From Takifugu bimaculatus (taxonomy: Eukaryota; Chordata; Actinopteri; Tetraodontiformes; Tetraodontidae): 64,000 bases of DNA. The translations under genes and the position numbers were made by a program. The stretch spans positions 17,111,400 through 17,175,399 of the forward strand of contig CP034994.1 in NCBI GenBank assembly GCA_004026145.2, read 5' to 3'. This document shows positions 23,473-37,700 of this stretch, in pieces. The notes below the pieces were generated by a model. That model saw only the letters and a program-made list of their open reading frames with translations, was not told the origin of the DNA and searched no databases. The stretch's first letter is position 1. The number at the start of each line of letters is the position of its first letter.

Positions 23473-26400
23473 ATGAGTGCCAAAGTGAACATGGAAGCTC
23501 CACCCAAAGAACCAGATCCAGCCCCTTCAGACCCACCTGTCTCGTCCCCCAAGGAGGACGTCCTGATTCCTGCGAGCGACAGCGTGGCCAAAAAAGCCCG
23601 TCCGCAGCCCCACACCACCACAGCTTTCCTTCTCCAAGGTGAGCTCCGGGCCAGGGGGGGCAGAGGTTGAACCTTCTTCTGCATTTATCTTTGTTACGTC
23701 TTGGGAAATCCAACATGGTAACAAGTCCCTTTAGTCAGGTGCTTTAAACACTGAAAATCATCAACACTGGCTTTAATAATTGTCGTCTTTTAAAGCGTTT
23801 CACACTCGGTATACAATACGCAGAACAATTACTGATGATGTCACAGCAACACAGTGTCAGCTGCACAGAGGTAGTTTTGACCTCGACGGGTTTATTTGAA
23901 GGTATTCTTAAAGTCAGTTGTTGGAAGTAACCAGACGACAAAATCAAACACGCGCGTCTGAGGAGAAGGGCGATGAGGCTGACTGCGCGTTTTCCGGTCA
24001 GCTCCCGCTTCAGGCCATCACCAGATCGAGGTGACCCCGGCTGTTGCTGTGGGCGACCCAGCCAAAGGAGGGAGGGGCAACGAGGCGGCCCCGCCCACGC
24101 TGACAGCACAGGTGGGCGGGCCCTGCAGCATCGTCCACGTCCTGGAGTGGAAGGAAGGGATGGCCATCCTGCCCAGCAGCAACCTCAAGGTGAAAGTGAC
24201 GCTCCGGCCTCGGCCGCAAACCTCCTCCCAACGTGTTTTACAGCTGATGCTTCACTCGCGCAGCTTTTTAGAGCCCTGTCAGGTGAAGAGGAGCATGCAG
24301 AAGATGGAAGTTGTGCACTTTGCTGAAGCACCAATAACAAACTAGGCTACAAATAACACCAAGAATTGGTCCCACTTTTACTGTATAAATGTATACTGCA
24401 GTATGTGTTGTAGCAACTGTAAGGTGGGCACAAAATCTTAGTTATTAAAGAGTAATTGCAACCACATCTATAGTAAATGACAGAGGAAACCATTCAGTTA
24501 GTTTAGATTACTACAAAAACTGAGAAATACCTAAATACATTACAAAATATTCATCTGGACTAAACTGAAACCAGGCTCAAGAACATCAATGCATATTTAA
24601 TATTATCCTCGTAAATTATTAAAAGGAGGAAAGTGTGGGAAAGTATGGATCTGAATGCTCATTTTAATGGATGGATCATAGATGTATGTGCGTGTGGGTT
24701 TCAGTTCTGCGTAAGTGACGTCGGAACACTCAGCACTCTGATCACCCCGGGGGCCACCAGCAGCATCGCTGAACCAGCAGCTGGCACTTCTGAGAGATCG
24801 TGTGATGCAGAAACGGTGTCCACAAACAAGCCAGGTACAGTGGCAGCTGCCAAGTTCTGTTCAAGGTGCCAACACGACGCCATTGACAACCAACAGCCAT
24901 GAACAGCGGCATTAATCACCACGGAACACGCATGTGTCCTCCACAATCAGTGTGGGTGCTAGCGAATGTTGCTCAGCAACAATGGTCAAAATGTGAACCA
25001 TTGTGCTAATATTGCTCCTCTCTTCCTGTTTTTTTTTTTGTGGGAAGTGCGGCTGTCAAGGGACAACCTGTGATTTCTAAATACCGTAACTATAAATGTA
25101 ACTATCAATCTTAGAAATAAACCCATTGTTTCAGGTCATACGCTTGAACACGGAGAATACATCAGTGATCACTTGTGATCTTACTTCTGTTGTGTGATAT
25201 TTGCTGCTTTAGAACTAAAGCAGATCAGAAAAAACGAGAGCACATTTAATTCGTCCGACTGTAACGGCAGCGATTGCTGCTTCAGTGTGTTTGCTGGTAG
25301 GTGGTATCATTGTTGAGGACTGTTACTTTCTATAAATGTCCACAATATTATTTGAAGTATTTTTGCCGCACCACCTTTCTTCTGAGTGTGTGTATCTGTG
25401 CTTGCTGTGAGGAGAAATGTGCAATAATTACATCAGCCACATCTTGTCCTGCTCCCCACAAGTGAAGCGAGCGCAGCTGCAGATACAGTAGATATCGAAC
25501 AGGCATCATTTTGAAGAACACCCACATTCATTCAGCAGAAAACGGGTCGAACTCAACCCTGTGAAGGCGGCAGCGTGCAGCACACCTCCCACTAACCCTA
25601 ACCCGTTCAGGCAGTGTCTTCTTTTTGCTCTGGGTGTCAGATGTGGCGGCGCCGGTCATCTCAGTCAGGGGGGTAGCTGTGGAGTCAGAGCGGTTCGTGT
25701 CGGTGAAAGCTGACGTCCAGGCCGGGCCGGGCCAACAGAACCACGATCCCAAAGCTCCGAGGACTTACTTAGAGGAGCTCCGCAGAGATCCAACTACTGA
25801 CAAGTAAGCGGCGCCTCCCTCATGTTTTGGAAAATCATATTTTGCTATATTTAATAAATCACACATGGGTACTGGGTGGATATTGTTTCCATTTATAAGA
25901 GTGAAGTTTTATCGAATGCAAGAGTAAATAATGATGTGGTGGGTCTGTTTTCGGCACCTCAGGAGGAGCTCTGTGGTGGAGAAGGTGCCAGCCGGAGGAA
26001 GGGTCTCGTCCCTCAATCCCGATCACCTGAAACCCATGAGGAAGAGGAAGAGGAAGGAGTACCTGAGTCCATCGGAGGAAGACTCCGACATCGAAGGCAC
26101 AGTGAGGCGGCGTTCACTTTGTTTTTCCACCTGAGTGGGGCCAAATAAGCTCGGTGCTTCTGAACAATGAGACAATATTTCATAGCTTTCCACAGATTCA
26201 GCATTATTTTCTCTCTGCTCTTCCCCACACTTATTTTAGGAGGAGAAATTGGATGAGAAGGCAGACAGCAGACACATCAGAGGAGGTTGGACTAATATTC
26301 GCCTTTTCATTGGCAAACATGAATCCATTTAGGGACTCTTATTGATTTGTCCGGCTAATTCATTTGCTTAGACTTTTTTATTCTTCTGGTGCAGGTGGAG

Positions 26401-29400
26401 ACATTAAGACAGAACAGTGGACGTGGGCCCAGTATCTGGAAGAATGCAAAGCTGTTGCTGCACCCGACAAGCTTTTCCAAGAGGTGTGTGTGTGTGTGCG
26501 TGTGTGCGTGTGTGTGTGTGTGTTGTTCAAGCTGGAACTGCACTCCTGTCATTAAAACAAACCTGATACATTCTGTGATTTGTGCTTTAATATTTACTCT
26601 TGTGTCGTGTGTGTCCAGTCACAGCGAGTGCCAACGGTAAAAAACGGCTTCAAACAAGGGATGAAGCTGGAGGGCATCGACCCGCAACATCCGTCCATGT
26701 ATTTCGTCCTCACTGTGGCCGAAGTGAGTCAGACTTCCATTACCATGGTCAATGGCTCTTAATGGCCGGAATATTTCGGACTACAAATCCCTCACTGATT
26801 TGTGTGTGCGTGCACCACAGGCCTGTTGCAGCTTGCCCACCTCCACGCTGGTTTTATTTGTCTAATGTGAAGGTGTCAAACACACTCACAGAGGACAGAA
26901 TTCAAAAAAGATCCCAAAGCATAAAGGAAGTTGCTGCAACAGGAGAAAACAAACTAAAAAGACAAACAAGACACAGAATACACTCATTACAAGCTATCTG
27001 TTTCCCTTTTCTACACTTAGAAAAGTTTGAAGCAGCCAAGAGAGATCATTGTTGGATATAAAAAACAAAGCAATTACACAGGGACATTTAGAGCATTGCA
27101 TTCTGGGATTTCTTACAGGTTATTTGCATGCTGGGTATACAGACCATCATGAATACCTATGTGATATGAGCCCCAGCCCTGGTCTTTAAATTTCATTTGC
27201 ATAACCTTTCACGTCCTCGTCATCGTTGTGGGTCAGGTTTGTGGTTACCGGCTGCGGCTCCATTTCGATGGCTACTCCGACTGCCACGACTTCTGGGTGA
27301 ACGCCAACTCGGCTGACATTCATCCTCCGGGCTGGTGTGAAAGCACAGGACACAAACTGCAAACTCCCAAAGGTCAGCTGCCTCTGTTCCAGACACTCGA
27401 TACACACTGTAACAGAGCAAAACAACAGCTGTAAAAAACATAAGACATCAATATTCAATACGAAATAAAGCTGTGAAGCCGATTCTTGAACTAAGAGAAG
27501 AGAACGCTCTATCCTGTTTTTGTAAACAGCCTTTGTCTTTCACCTATAAGTTTAAACTAATCAGGCTATAAGAACATGCTGTGCTATTTTACCAAAAATG
27601 ACACATCTAGTTTGTTTTTCTGCATAGACTTTCTTCCTCTTGCAGGCTGCAAAGAGGAGGAGTTTACCTGGACCAATTACCTGAGAATGACTAAAGCACA
27701 AGGGGCTTCCAAAGAACTCTTTGCCAGCCCTGGGAGGGTAACTGTCACCATATATAATATACGCTGCACCAGCTCCTTCCAGAATATTGGGTATAATATG
27801 AGTATGAATATTGCTGGGAAGTTAAAACTCCAGCCCAGGAGATGAATGTTGCGTTTAAATGTTTTTAACTGCAGGCTGATGTACCAGACATCGATCCCTG
27901 GCGTTATTTTCCAGTCACCTTCACTCACAGGCTGTAAACCATCAGCTGCCTGTCTTGACTTCCTGTCTGCTGCCTTTGTTTAGGTGGATGTAAAGTGCGG
28001 GTTTGACATCGGGATGAAGCTGGAGGCCGTGGATCGCATGAATCCGTCGCTCATCTGCGTAGCAACCGTCACCGATGTGGTGGACGACCGTTTCCTGGTT
28101 CATTTCGACAACTGGGACTGACACATACGACTACTGGTGAGACAGCATGACCGGTCTGGCCTGGCTTAGCAACTGGCAAATACTCACTTCGATGTCCAGA
28201 TTAAGATCCCTTGTAAGATCCTTTTTCCCTCTTCCGGTTTTACTTATAAATAGTTTTTCCACAAGTTTGCAGCTTTTAAAAAAAATAAACATTCATCTTT
28301 AGTTGTGACAGATTTCGGACATTTATGAAAATGTCCTCCTTTTGCTGGTGTTTATTTAGTCTTACAGTTATTCTTAAATATTAAAAGTTTATTGCTTAAT
28401 TTTGTGTGCAGGTGTGATTCCAGCAGTCCTTACATTCATCCTATTGGCTGGTGCCAGGAGAGAAACCTGCCGCTAACGCCACCTCAGGGTAAATGTCCTT
28501 ATTGGTGTGATGGAGTTATATAGAATAGCAGTAAATACCTCTGTTTAGAATTTGGAATAGACTTTACAGCTTCTTATTTTGTAATGTATATTTTTAAAAG
28601 AGCTGAATTGAGTCTTTGACGTGTTAGATTATCCTGACCCGGCCCAGTTCTCCTGGCCCTCGTACCTCGAAGAGACTGGCTCCAAAGCAGTGCCCGCTGA
28701 GGCCTTTAATGTGGTGAGAACATTCTATATCTGCAGTTTTGTATTTGAATAATCACTTTATTGCTTTGTTTAAGCTTTGTCAGTAGGAGCCAGAAACCGT
28801 TCAATTGTATTGACTGTTAAAGTCACTACAATTCACTCTAAAGTGGCTAAAAGTCATTTTAAGACTAATGATCTTTGTTCGGGCTTATGGAGGGACTTAA
28901 ATGATCAGCTGCTCTGTGCTTTAAAACTCCTACTAAAAAGAATGAAATTCCTTAAAACATGTTTTTAAAAGCACATGTTTAATGCTATTGTTCCATGTCA
29001 TGTGTCCAGCGTGAAGCCCACAGCTTCCAGCCTCAGATGAAGCTGGAAGCTGTGGACAAGAGAAGCCCAGGTCTGATCCGAGTGGCCACCGTGGAGGAGG
29101 TCGATACTCATCGCATTAAGGTGTTCTCACTACTTCCATCCTCCTCCTGTTTGCTATCAGAAGACACAGATGATCATGTCTTGGTTTCTCTTCCAGGTCC
29201 ATTATGATGGCTGGAGTAACGTCTATGATGAATGGGTGGACTCGGATCACCCGGACATCCACCCTGCGGGCTGGTGCGACGCTACTGGTCACCCACTCAA
29301 AATCCCACCACGTGACACCAAAACACAGCAGTCACATGGTAGCATCCATCATTTGGCTCTAAAGGAAACTGACGTTCAAATTAAAGTTGCCTCGTTGGCA

Positions 29401-29824
29401 TTATTGTCTGCGCTTGTGTGTATTTGTAGTGGTCAGGGAGCCTCCTGCTACAGGCCAGGCCACGTTCCCTTCTTCCATACCCTGCAAACCCATAAGCAAC
29501 CCCAGAACCAAGTACAGCTTCCACAACAGGTCTCAACAGCTTCCCCATCAATGCTTTTGAGGCCTTAACGTTTCAATTTGAGTGATTTGGTTTCTCCTTA
29601 AAAAAAAAGTCACTGGGGCTGTTTTTGAAACAGGAAGTGTCCGACTCCAGGTTGTGATGGTTCAGGTCATGTGACAGGCCGTTTCACCGCCCATCACTGC
29701 ATATCTGGCTGTCCGCTAGCTGAACGTAACCAGGGCAGGCTAAAGACCGAGCTGTCAGACTCAGAGTGCAAGAGGAACCTCTTCTTTGGCCAGAGGAGCA
29801 AGAAAAACCATTATCGTGGCAGGT

Positions 29825-29922
<98 letters not shown>

Positions 29923-30350
29923 AGTCTGGGAGTTAGTAGCGATGGTTAGGGTAAGGAGCTGGGTTAGATCTACTAAAGTCCCCACAAAGATAGAAATGTG
30001 AGGATCTATTTCTGTGGGGTATTTTCAATGAATAAAACAGTGCATTGCCATAAATGGCCTCCTATTTTGTAATTGCTGCATTGGAAATTCTGGTGTTTTT
30101 AAACGTCATGACTCAACTTAAATTGTGGCAACAGTTGTTGGTGCACCAGTTTTCCTTTAGTTACGACCAGTCAATCAGCCATTTTGTACTTATGCAAAAA
30201 CTGAATATTTGTTAAACATGCGTTTTTTTAGGATCGGTCGTCCTCCTAAATACAGGAAGAACCAGCAGAGGGACTACCAAAGTGAGTCTTCCTAATCAAT
30301 CATAAGTAGCATTTTACACTTTAAATAGACCTGATATAAATAGACAAAGC

Positions 30351-30388
<38 letters not shown>

Positions 30389-31337
30389 GTGTGTGTGTGC
30401 GTGTGTGTGCGTGTGTGTGTGTGTTCAGCCATGTCCTCAGAGGGAGCGTATCCGTCACTCTTCATGTCAGCCCTGAACAGTCAGTCAGACAGGACTCTGT
30501 CTCTGTGCTGGGAGCAACACTGTAAGCTGCTGCCGGGGGTCCAGGGCATCCACGCCAACCAGGTGGCGGTGTGGAGCGTGGACGAGGTGAGGAAGCGGAC
30601 GCAGTTCGGCTTTTCCTCAGCTGTCTTGTCGATTCTGAAGCCAGACGCGTCTGTGTTGCAGGTTTTCAGGTTCGTCCAGAATCTGATTGGCTGTGAGGAG
30701 CAGGCCCGTGTTTTCAAAGACGAGGTGAGCGAAACGCTGGTTCTGCTCCGATTCTTCGCTATGCTCTTATTTTCCTACTTCTGTGCGGCACAACTCCGCC
30801 CCTTTCAAGGTCAATTTTTTTTTGACGCTAATGATGACCCAGTCAATTAAAAAACAATTAAAACTAGTTCTTTGGAAACATTTGTTTTTACTATAAGTTA
30901 AACTAATATTCTAAATTGGGGGGGGGGTGGCAGCCCGGTTTGTAGGGGACAGGGCTGAGAAGTGGAGGGTTCAAGTCCTGGTGTGAACAATACATGGGAG
31001 GTGTTCTGGTAGCTGTGTCAGGACACCTTCAGAGCACCGCCGAGGTACCCTTGAGCAGGGCACTGAACCCCCAAATGTTGACAAAGGGCCCTGCGATGAA
31101 CCCGGCTCCAGCAACCCCCCCCGGTGAAGAGAAAGAAAAGGAGAAGTTTGTAAATCACCTGTGATTCTCAGATGATACTCATCACCTTTCTTGTGTCGTC
31201 AGATGATTGACGGCGAGGCCTTCCTGCTGCTGACCCAGACCGACATCGTGAAGATCATGAGCATCAAGCTGGGACCCGCCCTCAAGATCTCCAACGCCAT
31301 TCTCATGTTCAAAAGCACAGACGAGGGACTGAAGTGA
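23473..31337 (+). CDS. l3mbtl1: Lethal(3)malignant brain tumor-like protein 1 (MBT-repeat chromatin reader)
   Basis: Coding exons: 23473-23638, 24014-24189, 24705-24834, 25641-25803, 25963-26101, 26240-26285, 26395-26483, 26619-26723, 27237-27372, 27646-27737, 27984-28136, 28412-28488, 28628-28713, 29010-29120, 29197-29338, 29430-29529, 29634-29822, 30232-30281, 30429-30586, 30662-30724 and 31203-31337 (TGA), after a non-coding first exon. L3MBTL1 binds mono- and dimethyl-lysine on histones H4/H1 and compacts chromatin. Seen: a basic stretch KPMRKRKRKEYLSPSEE; three MBT repeats (MKLEGIDPQHPSMYF; MKLEAVDRMNPSLICVATV; MKLEAVDKRSPGLIRVATV) each closing with DIHP/YIHP-GWC; a C2HC finger (CPTPGCDGSGHVTG..HH..C); and a C-terminal SAM domain (FVQNLIGCEEQARVFKDEMI). 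Repeat 2 has the pocket aspartate region FDNWD, where an extra T at 28119 breaks the frame with TGA. Elsewhere every junction is in phase. Confidence 0.93.
26484..26522 (+). repeat. (GT)n microsatellite fused to an l3mbtl1 splice donor
   Basis: The exon ending LFQE (26483) is followed directly by GTGTGTGTGTGTGCGTG..., so the GT donor dinucleotide is itself the first repeat unit. Confidence 0.85.
29823..29921 (+). repeat. Long (GT)n microsatellite at an l3mbtl1 splice donor
   Basis: The zinc-finger exon ends at 29822. The intron opens GTACGTGTGTGT and continues as about 95 bp of uninterrupted GT/TG, ending at 29921. Confidence 0.95.
30350..30425 (+). repeat. (GT)n microsatellite forming an l3mbtl1 acceptor tract
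   Basis: About 75 bp of GT with GC interruptions runs directly into GTGTTCAG, the acceptor of the exon at 30429. The repeat occupies the place of the polypyrimidine tract. Confidence 0.92.
30920..31130 (+). mobile_element. tRNA-derived SINE in the last l3mbtl1 intron
   Basis: GGTTCAAGTCC at 30968-30978 matches the Pol III B-box consensus GGTTCRANNCC. About 70 bp downstream is CCCTTGAGCAGGGCACTGAA (from about 31048), the conserved central block of fish tRNA-derived SINEs. The A-box side is degraded beside a G-run at 30918-30927. Confidence 0.7.
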
Positions 31338-31988
31338 CACCCCCCCCCCCCCCATTCACCCCAGGAGCCATCATCGTGTGCCAAAACCATTCTGTTGCAG
31401 GGAAGAAGTAAAAAAAAACCCTGAACCCTTTTTTTTCATATGTTTGGTGTCCAGTACCCATCAGAGAGAGAGGGCTGGGGGTGGGGGGTGTCAATGAGAG
31501 AGCAAAGGACAGGAGGAATCAAAGACAAGAATCATGGCCAGATTGCTAAAGAAGCTCGATGGAGAGGTGGAATAGCACCTGATTTTATAGTCTGATGATG
31601 CTTTGATATCTGATCGCTGGCGAAGATCTAAAAATCATTCTAAGCACATGTGTCCAAGCGCCTGCTTCATGCTCATGGATCCTCATTGTGGTTCGGAACG
31701 ATTGGTGGGAGTTTCCTTCTGTCTAACAGAGAAATGGTGCTGAATGATGAAACTGAGAATCCTCCCAGTGGATTTAAGCCTTAACTCCAGTGAGCCGCTA
31801 CCAGTTAATCTACCAGCTTGCACAGTTTCATCATTTTATTCTGGGACAAATTCATTATTGAACCACCAGTTCAAAAGTTCTGATAGTTCCATGAAAATGA
31901 GCGGGGGGGGGGGATGAACAGGCTGCAAATTAGTCAACGTGGCTGGCGAATAAAAACCGTTGTGAGCTTCATTTTTATGTGCAATAAA
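31338..31988 (+). other. l3mbtl1: Probable l3mbtl1 3' UTR
   Basis: A C-run (about 31340-31353) follows the stop. AATAAA at 31983-31988 is a plausible end. From 31989 to about 33100 I find intergenic sequence with a short GT microsatellite (about 32533-32562) and no genes. Confidence 0.45.
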
Positions 31989-33104
31989 ACAGTTTAGCTG
32001 GTAGTTCTGTTTCCACTGACTCATATTACAGCCTCTCTCTGATCAGATTTGTGCACTAACGAGATGCCGACGTCCTGCTTTGTCATGTGTAAGGTAAAAG
32101 AGGTTCAGCATCATGGTTAGGGGGAAGTAATCATTAGGTCTTCACCTCTGTAATGCACGGGTCAGGATGTGACACAACAGCACAGCATTTCAGGGTTTTT
32201 TTTAAAAAAAAGAAAAGATTATTAACTCTTGATAGCTTCAATGGAGAATTCTTCAGAGGTTTTTAGCACAACTGTGAATGCTCAGTGAAGGCTGTTGCCA
32301 CTCTCTGTCACTAGAGAGTGCAAAGTTCCACCTTTCAGCGCGGCAGACGCAGGGAGATTTGGGATCTCTGGTTTTCACGTGGGGCCAAATGTTCCTTGGA
32401 ATGTTTACATTTGAGGTCAGGGGTGGTTCAGAGTGGGCAGAGGCTGTGAGATAAGGGATGTTACTGGACCGTTTTAAGGGCTTTTGAATGACATTTTATT
32501 GTCTCTCTGGTGGGATTTCGTGTGTGACAGAAAGTGTGCGTGTGTGTGTGTGTGTGTGTGTGAAGATAATCTGGGGTCACAAGTCTCATTCTGTCCACGT
32601 AAATGAATAAATGTCCAAAGCTGTCTTGTCTGAATAAAGCCACTGCCTCTCGTCCAGCTGAATATTGACTATAAACTGCCTTGCAACGCGTCCCCCTATC
32701 CACCATATTGTGGTCAACAGGCGATGGTGGTGGCGGCAACTTTCCCAGCATGCTCTCTGCTGCCGGACGCTAAACTCCCCTCTGACTGAGGTCTGATTTT
32801 AGAATCGCTTTCTTTTGGAAGGTTGTTAGAGGGCTTTATAAAGTAGGCATTGTGCATCTTTGCAACCATTAAAACAAACCAGCCCGGTCGGTACCACTTG
32901 TTATTATTACTGTTACTGGCTGGATGTGACCTGAACCCAAGTCTCAGCCACATGCTTTAATCCGGGAAGGTTGAAAAGTTACGCCCAACGTTACAGACGA
33001 CATTGATTTGAAAACTGCCCAGCAGCCGCCGGTGGGACGTCCCACGACCGGCCTCCTCCCCTTTATGAACCTTTAACTCTTCATTAATGATTCACCCCCT
33101 CGTC

Positions 33105-33145
33105 CCAGCACGCAGGCTGCACACTGAGCTGATCCCTGCGGACAG
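33105..33145 (+). other. sgk2: Possible non-coding first exon of sgk2
   Basis: A GC-richer stretch ends with GCGGACAG|GTGAGC, a strong donor, upstream of sgk2. Its 5' limit is arbitrary. The exon carrying the sgk2 start codon was not found between here and 34739. An exon-like segment at 34139-34194 (acceptor CTCACAG, donor GTGAGT) has no usable open frame from its ATGs. Confidence 0.3.
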
Positions 33146-34068
33146 GTGAGCAAACTGGGCCGAGTTCACACTGATGACCTGGATTATTTTAGTCTGTGCT
33201 CGTTAACATAGCGTTTTCCTCTTTATATTTGATGATAAAACGCAGAATACCCTTTTGATTCTGTTTTTGGTCTCTTGAAGTTTTATTGGGTATTTATTGG
33301 CTGACTTCCTGGTTATAGTGCTGAGCAATGTTGTTTTTTGCTATTTGATGATTAAAACTCCATCTGCTCACCCGAGCAGAGGTCATCTCAAGGTTTTTAA
33401 CATTGTCCTTCTCAGAGGCCTTTTTAAAAGTTTATGATTCAGGATGAGTATATTTATAGGATACATTCAGTGCATATTTCACAGATAAACTAGCATTTAA
33501 TTCAGTCAGAATCAACTGAGAGCAGCTCTTTATAGTTTGAAGGGACAAGAGGAATTCTTTGCAAATGTATATTTTCTGAGCAGATTGTTGTAATTAAATC
33601 TTCAGCACACTCTTTCAGTCTTTTAGATCACATTTTAATCCAGAGATGGTAAACTTTCATTTTGAACATGCGAGTGCAAATAAAGAGTTAAATAATGTGA
33701 CTTTGCTGACTGCCTCTTGAGAGGTCAAGATAAATTAAAACAACACAAAACATACTCTCATTCATTAAAATGAACATTGCAGGAAGCGACAAAACGGATG
33801 CTGGATTCAGACAAACATTAACAAGGATAAATGTTTATTTTTACCTTCACTGATTTTAGATCTATAAATAGACAGTCCTGTACACCCCGAGGAAAGAGAG
33901 AGGCTTTGTCACCCCCCCGCACCCCCCCATGTTTTTACACCTATAAGAATGACACAACAATATTTATGATGTAAACGCCAACACACACGCTCTCACGGAA
34001 TGTACATGAAGTGTCCTTCAGTCTGGTGTTCCAGCATCTAAAAACGAGAACTACCTGCTCCACTGGAT

Positions 34069-34103
<35 letters not shown>

Positions 34104-34738
34104 TGGCTCAAAACTGCTGATGCTCTGCTCTCACAGGTCCGTCTCTCACTGATGCTGGAGCTCTGGAATGGATAATGGCCACAGCACATTTTAATGTGAG
34201 TGTCTCTGTCCGTTTGTCGGTCAGACGAGAGTCATCTGATGTCTTGTTTTTATTTTTTTTGTTATTTTTATGTTTATTTTAGGGTTTCTGTGTTTATCGT
34301 GTGACAGTAGCAGTGATTCAGTTTTCTTTCGAACCCTTTCTTCAGATGTCTATAGGGAAACTGGTGCTTCCTTCTGTTACATAGTTGTTTTTAATGTGGT
34401 TACAAGTTATAAAACGCGCACATCACAAGATGTAGCACAAGTAGCTGATAACTGTGGTGACCTCTGTTTTCATCAGAAGTGACTCAGATTCTTATCAGTT
34501 AGATATATTTTGTGGCTACAGCTGCTGTTACTGCACTGATAACTGCTTTTATTTAGGTGAAGTCAGACTAGTGTGGAATCAACGTGTTTATTCCTTGAAT
34601 GGGGTAGTTTTGGCCCCAGTTCTTCAGAACCAGTACGGCTTTGCATTGAGTGACGTTGATGATTCATTGTGTCAGCGAACCAAAGTCTCTCAGACAGAAA
34701 GTCTTTGGTTTTCCTCACACTTGTTTGTCCTCCAACAG

Positions 34739-37700
34739 CGGTCACAGTCTTCCTCCCACAATGACGTCAACCTGGGACCTTCAGCAAACCCACAGTCAGT
34801 CGCTCTTCCCTGAATTTCTATAAACATTTATCGGGATGAGATTTTCCAATTGATACGTGCTCAAATTCAATAGATTGTCGAGTGGGTTGCAGTGTACAAT
34901 TTTGATTCAGCATCAGGAGATTAATGGGGTGATTTGCTGTCTTTTCCCGCTCCAGTGCCCGGCCCACTGACTTTGACTTCTTGGCTGTCATCGGGAAAGG
35001 CACTTTTGGAAAGGTAACGACTTTTTTTTTCTGCCCATCGGTCCAACATTCCTGCTGTTTCCGTTCTGTAAGCCATTCAGATCAAATATTCACCAGCGGT
35101 TACTAATGGACTCGTGAGGTCGCGTTAAGACTGTTGACCCCAGTGAACTCTATAGATTAATTATAGGTCATATAGATTATAGGGGATGCTCTCTGCTCCG
35201 TTCTTGTCCCTTCAGCGAGTTCATTGTCTGATATAAGTTGAGGACAGAGAGAGCGTGCTGGCTGCTTCTGCCTGATTAAAATGGACTGCACGTAGTCGCC
35301 AATCATTTACGTCACAGTCCTTTGGGGAGTCTTAAGGTTAAATCAGCTGAAATATGGCTGCAGAGGAGTGTTTTCAAACAATGACCACAAAGGATTTCTC
35401 TCATTTCCCCCCCCGTTGAAGTCAGTTCTGCAGCTGCAGCTTTGCGATGCAAACGCACCCTGCCATGGGGCGTGTTGTTCCCAGAGGGGGCTTTGATGCA
35501 ATGTCCCGGCGACAGTGATGGTGGTGGCGCGCACTGTTATTTTGCCAAACAGACCTCTAACAAACAAACAAACCTTCATGCAGGTCCTGCTCGCTAAGCA
35601 TAAAGCGGATGGCAGCTTCTACGCCGTCAAAGTGCTGCAGAAGAAAATCATCCTGAAGAAAAAGGAGGTGGGGAGGAGAAAAAGCAATGTGACTTTGTGT
35701 TGCACAGAACACGGAGCAGGTCTACAAACACACACATGCACACAAAGTTTTGATGCTACTTGATGCTCCTGAAGGTGTCAGTGTCTGCGGGTGTTGTTAG
35801 TAAACAGGTTTTTCACAGCAACACAGATTTTAATCTTATCTTCTTTCTCTGTACAAAGAACAATGTTTATGACTCCCCTAAAATTAATAAAGCCACGTGT
35901 TGGATCCTACATTTGTTTCCTTTAATCATCTGGACTGCTGGCTAGAAACTGTCGTTTCCATCCACACAAGCATGCAAACCGTCTGTCTCCCCCACTTCAG
36001 CCATGTCTCCTCCATCTGCTTGTCTTCTCTCATTTCCCTTCCTTCACTGTCTCCTTGTGTCCCTACACCTCATCCTCCACCTCCTCCCTCCATTTCAGTC
36101 CCTCTGTTTTACTCAAAATTAACCAGCCACTAATATTTATCTTCATTCCTGAGCAGAGTGGCCTAAGAAGAGTTTTATTTTCAGGGTTTTAAGGGTTGAA
36201 ATCCATTTAATAAACATTGCACATGTATCATAAAAAGGGAGGATCCAAACCAAATGATTCACACCCTCCATTTCATTGCTGTAGTTAATCACTTTTGGCC
36301 CTTTGATAAAATTCTAATTTGTTTGTTTCTCCTCCTAATTAGCAAAAAAACATCATGGCGGAGAGGAATGTGCTCCTGAAGAGCCTCAAACACCCGTTCT
36401 TGGTTCGGCTCCATTACTCTTTTCAGACTGCAGAGAAGCTTTATTTTGTCCTTGACTATGTCAACGGAGGAGAGGTATGAGCACGAGCATCAAGGACTGA
36501 GACGAGCTGAAACGCGCCCATGCGTGTGGTACAAGCACTGCAACATCTTTCTGCTGTCTCCTTGTTTCTCCGTAGCTGTTCTTTCATCTGCAACGAGAAC
36601 GGTGCTTTTCTGAGCCGAGAGCGAGGTTCTACACGGCCGAGGTAGCGAGCGCCATCGGCTATCTTCACTCTCTCAACATCGTCTACAGGTCAGACAAACA
36701 ACATGATGTCGACGTGTCCCGATGCGTAAAAATGAACGTCTATGACTTCTTATTCTTTGTCACAGGGATTTGAAACCAGAGAATATTCTTTTGGACTCTC
36801 AGGTAGAACAGCTGACTCCTCTAGGTTTTTGGTCACTACTGTGAGACCTGTTGTGATTTTGCTGTATTACACCGTCCTTGTTTGTGTTTGACGCCTTCAG
36901 GGCCATGTGGTGCTCACAGATTTCGGCCTGTGCAAAGAAGGTGTCGAGCCAGAGGGGACCACCTCGACTTTCTGTGGGACTCCAGAGGTGAGGAGACTGT
37001 GGTTCAGTCCAGAAGGATTCTTAGTTTACACTTCAGTTCTGCAGTTTGATTCTTCGACTTTGGGTTGTGCTTCTCTCTCCGCAGTATTTGGCGCCGGAGG
37101 TTCTTCGTAAGGAGCCGTATGACAGGACCGTGGACTGGTGGTGTCTGGGAACTGTGCTCTATGAGATGATCTACAGCCTCGTACGTCTGGTGACACAGTG
37201 AAACAGTTTACTGTAGGCTGCTGCATATAAAAAGCCTGCCCACCGGCTGCTGGGAGACATCCCACAGTGTGATTTGTTGCAACCAAACTAAATTAGGTAT
37301 CATCTTATAAACATATTCAATACGTTATTGATGCCAAAAAAAAGGTTCTAGAATAAGTATGTGGCCATCTCACATGGCTACATCGAGAAAACAAACTTTT
37401 GATTTTCTTAATGGGAAGAGGAGAAGCTTATTCCGTTACTGCCCCCTACCACCAGGGGGAGCTAAAAGTTCTCTGATAAAATATTTGCTCTCATTGCATG
37501 CATAGTTATTCAATGAGCAGGTTTATGAGTAAAATGAGATGAGATCTACCTGATTTATTGGTTGACACCGCTTGCACCCTCTGCTCGACTTTAGCCGCCT
37601 TTTTACAGCCGCGACGTCGGCGAAATGTACGACGGGATCCTCCACAAGCCGCTGCAGCTGCCACCAGGGAAGTCTAACGCTGTTAGCTCTCTCCTGGTGG

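Noticed and set aside
29671..29985. Cys-Val and Thr-His repeat ORFs on both strands
   Set aside because: Translations of the GT microsatellite after an l3mbtl1 donor.
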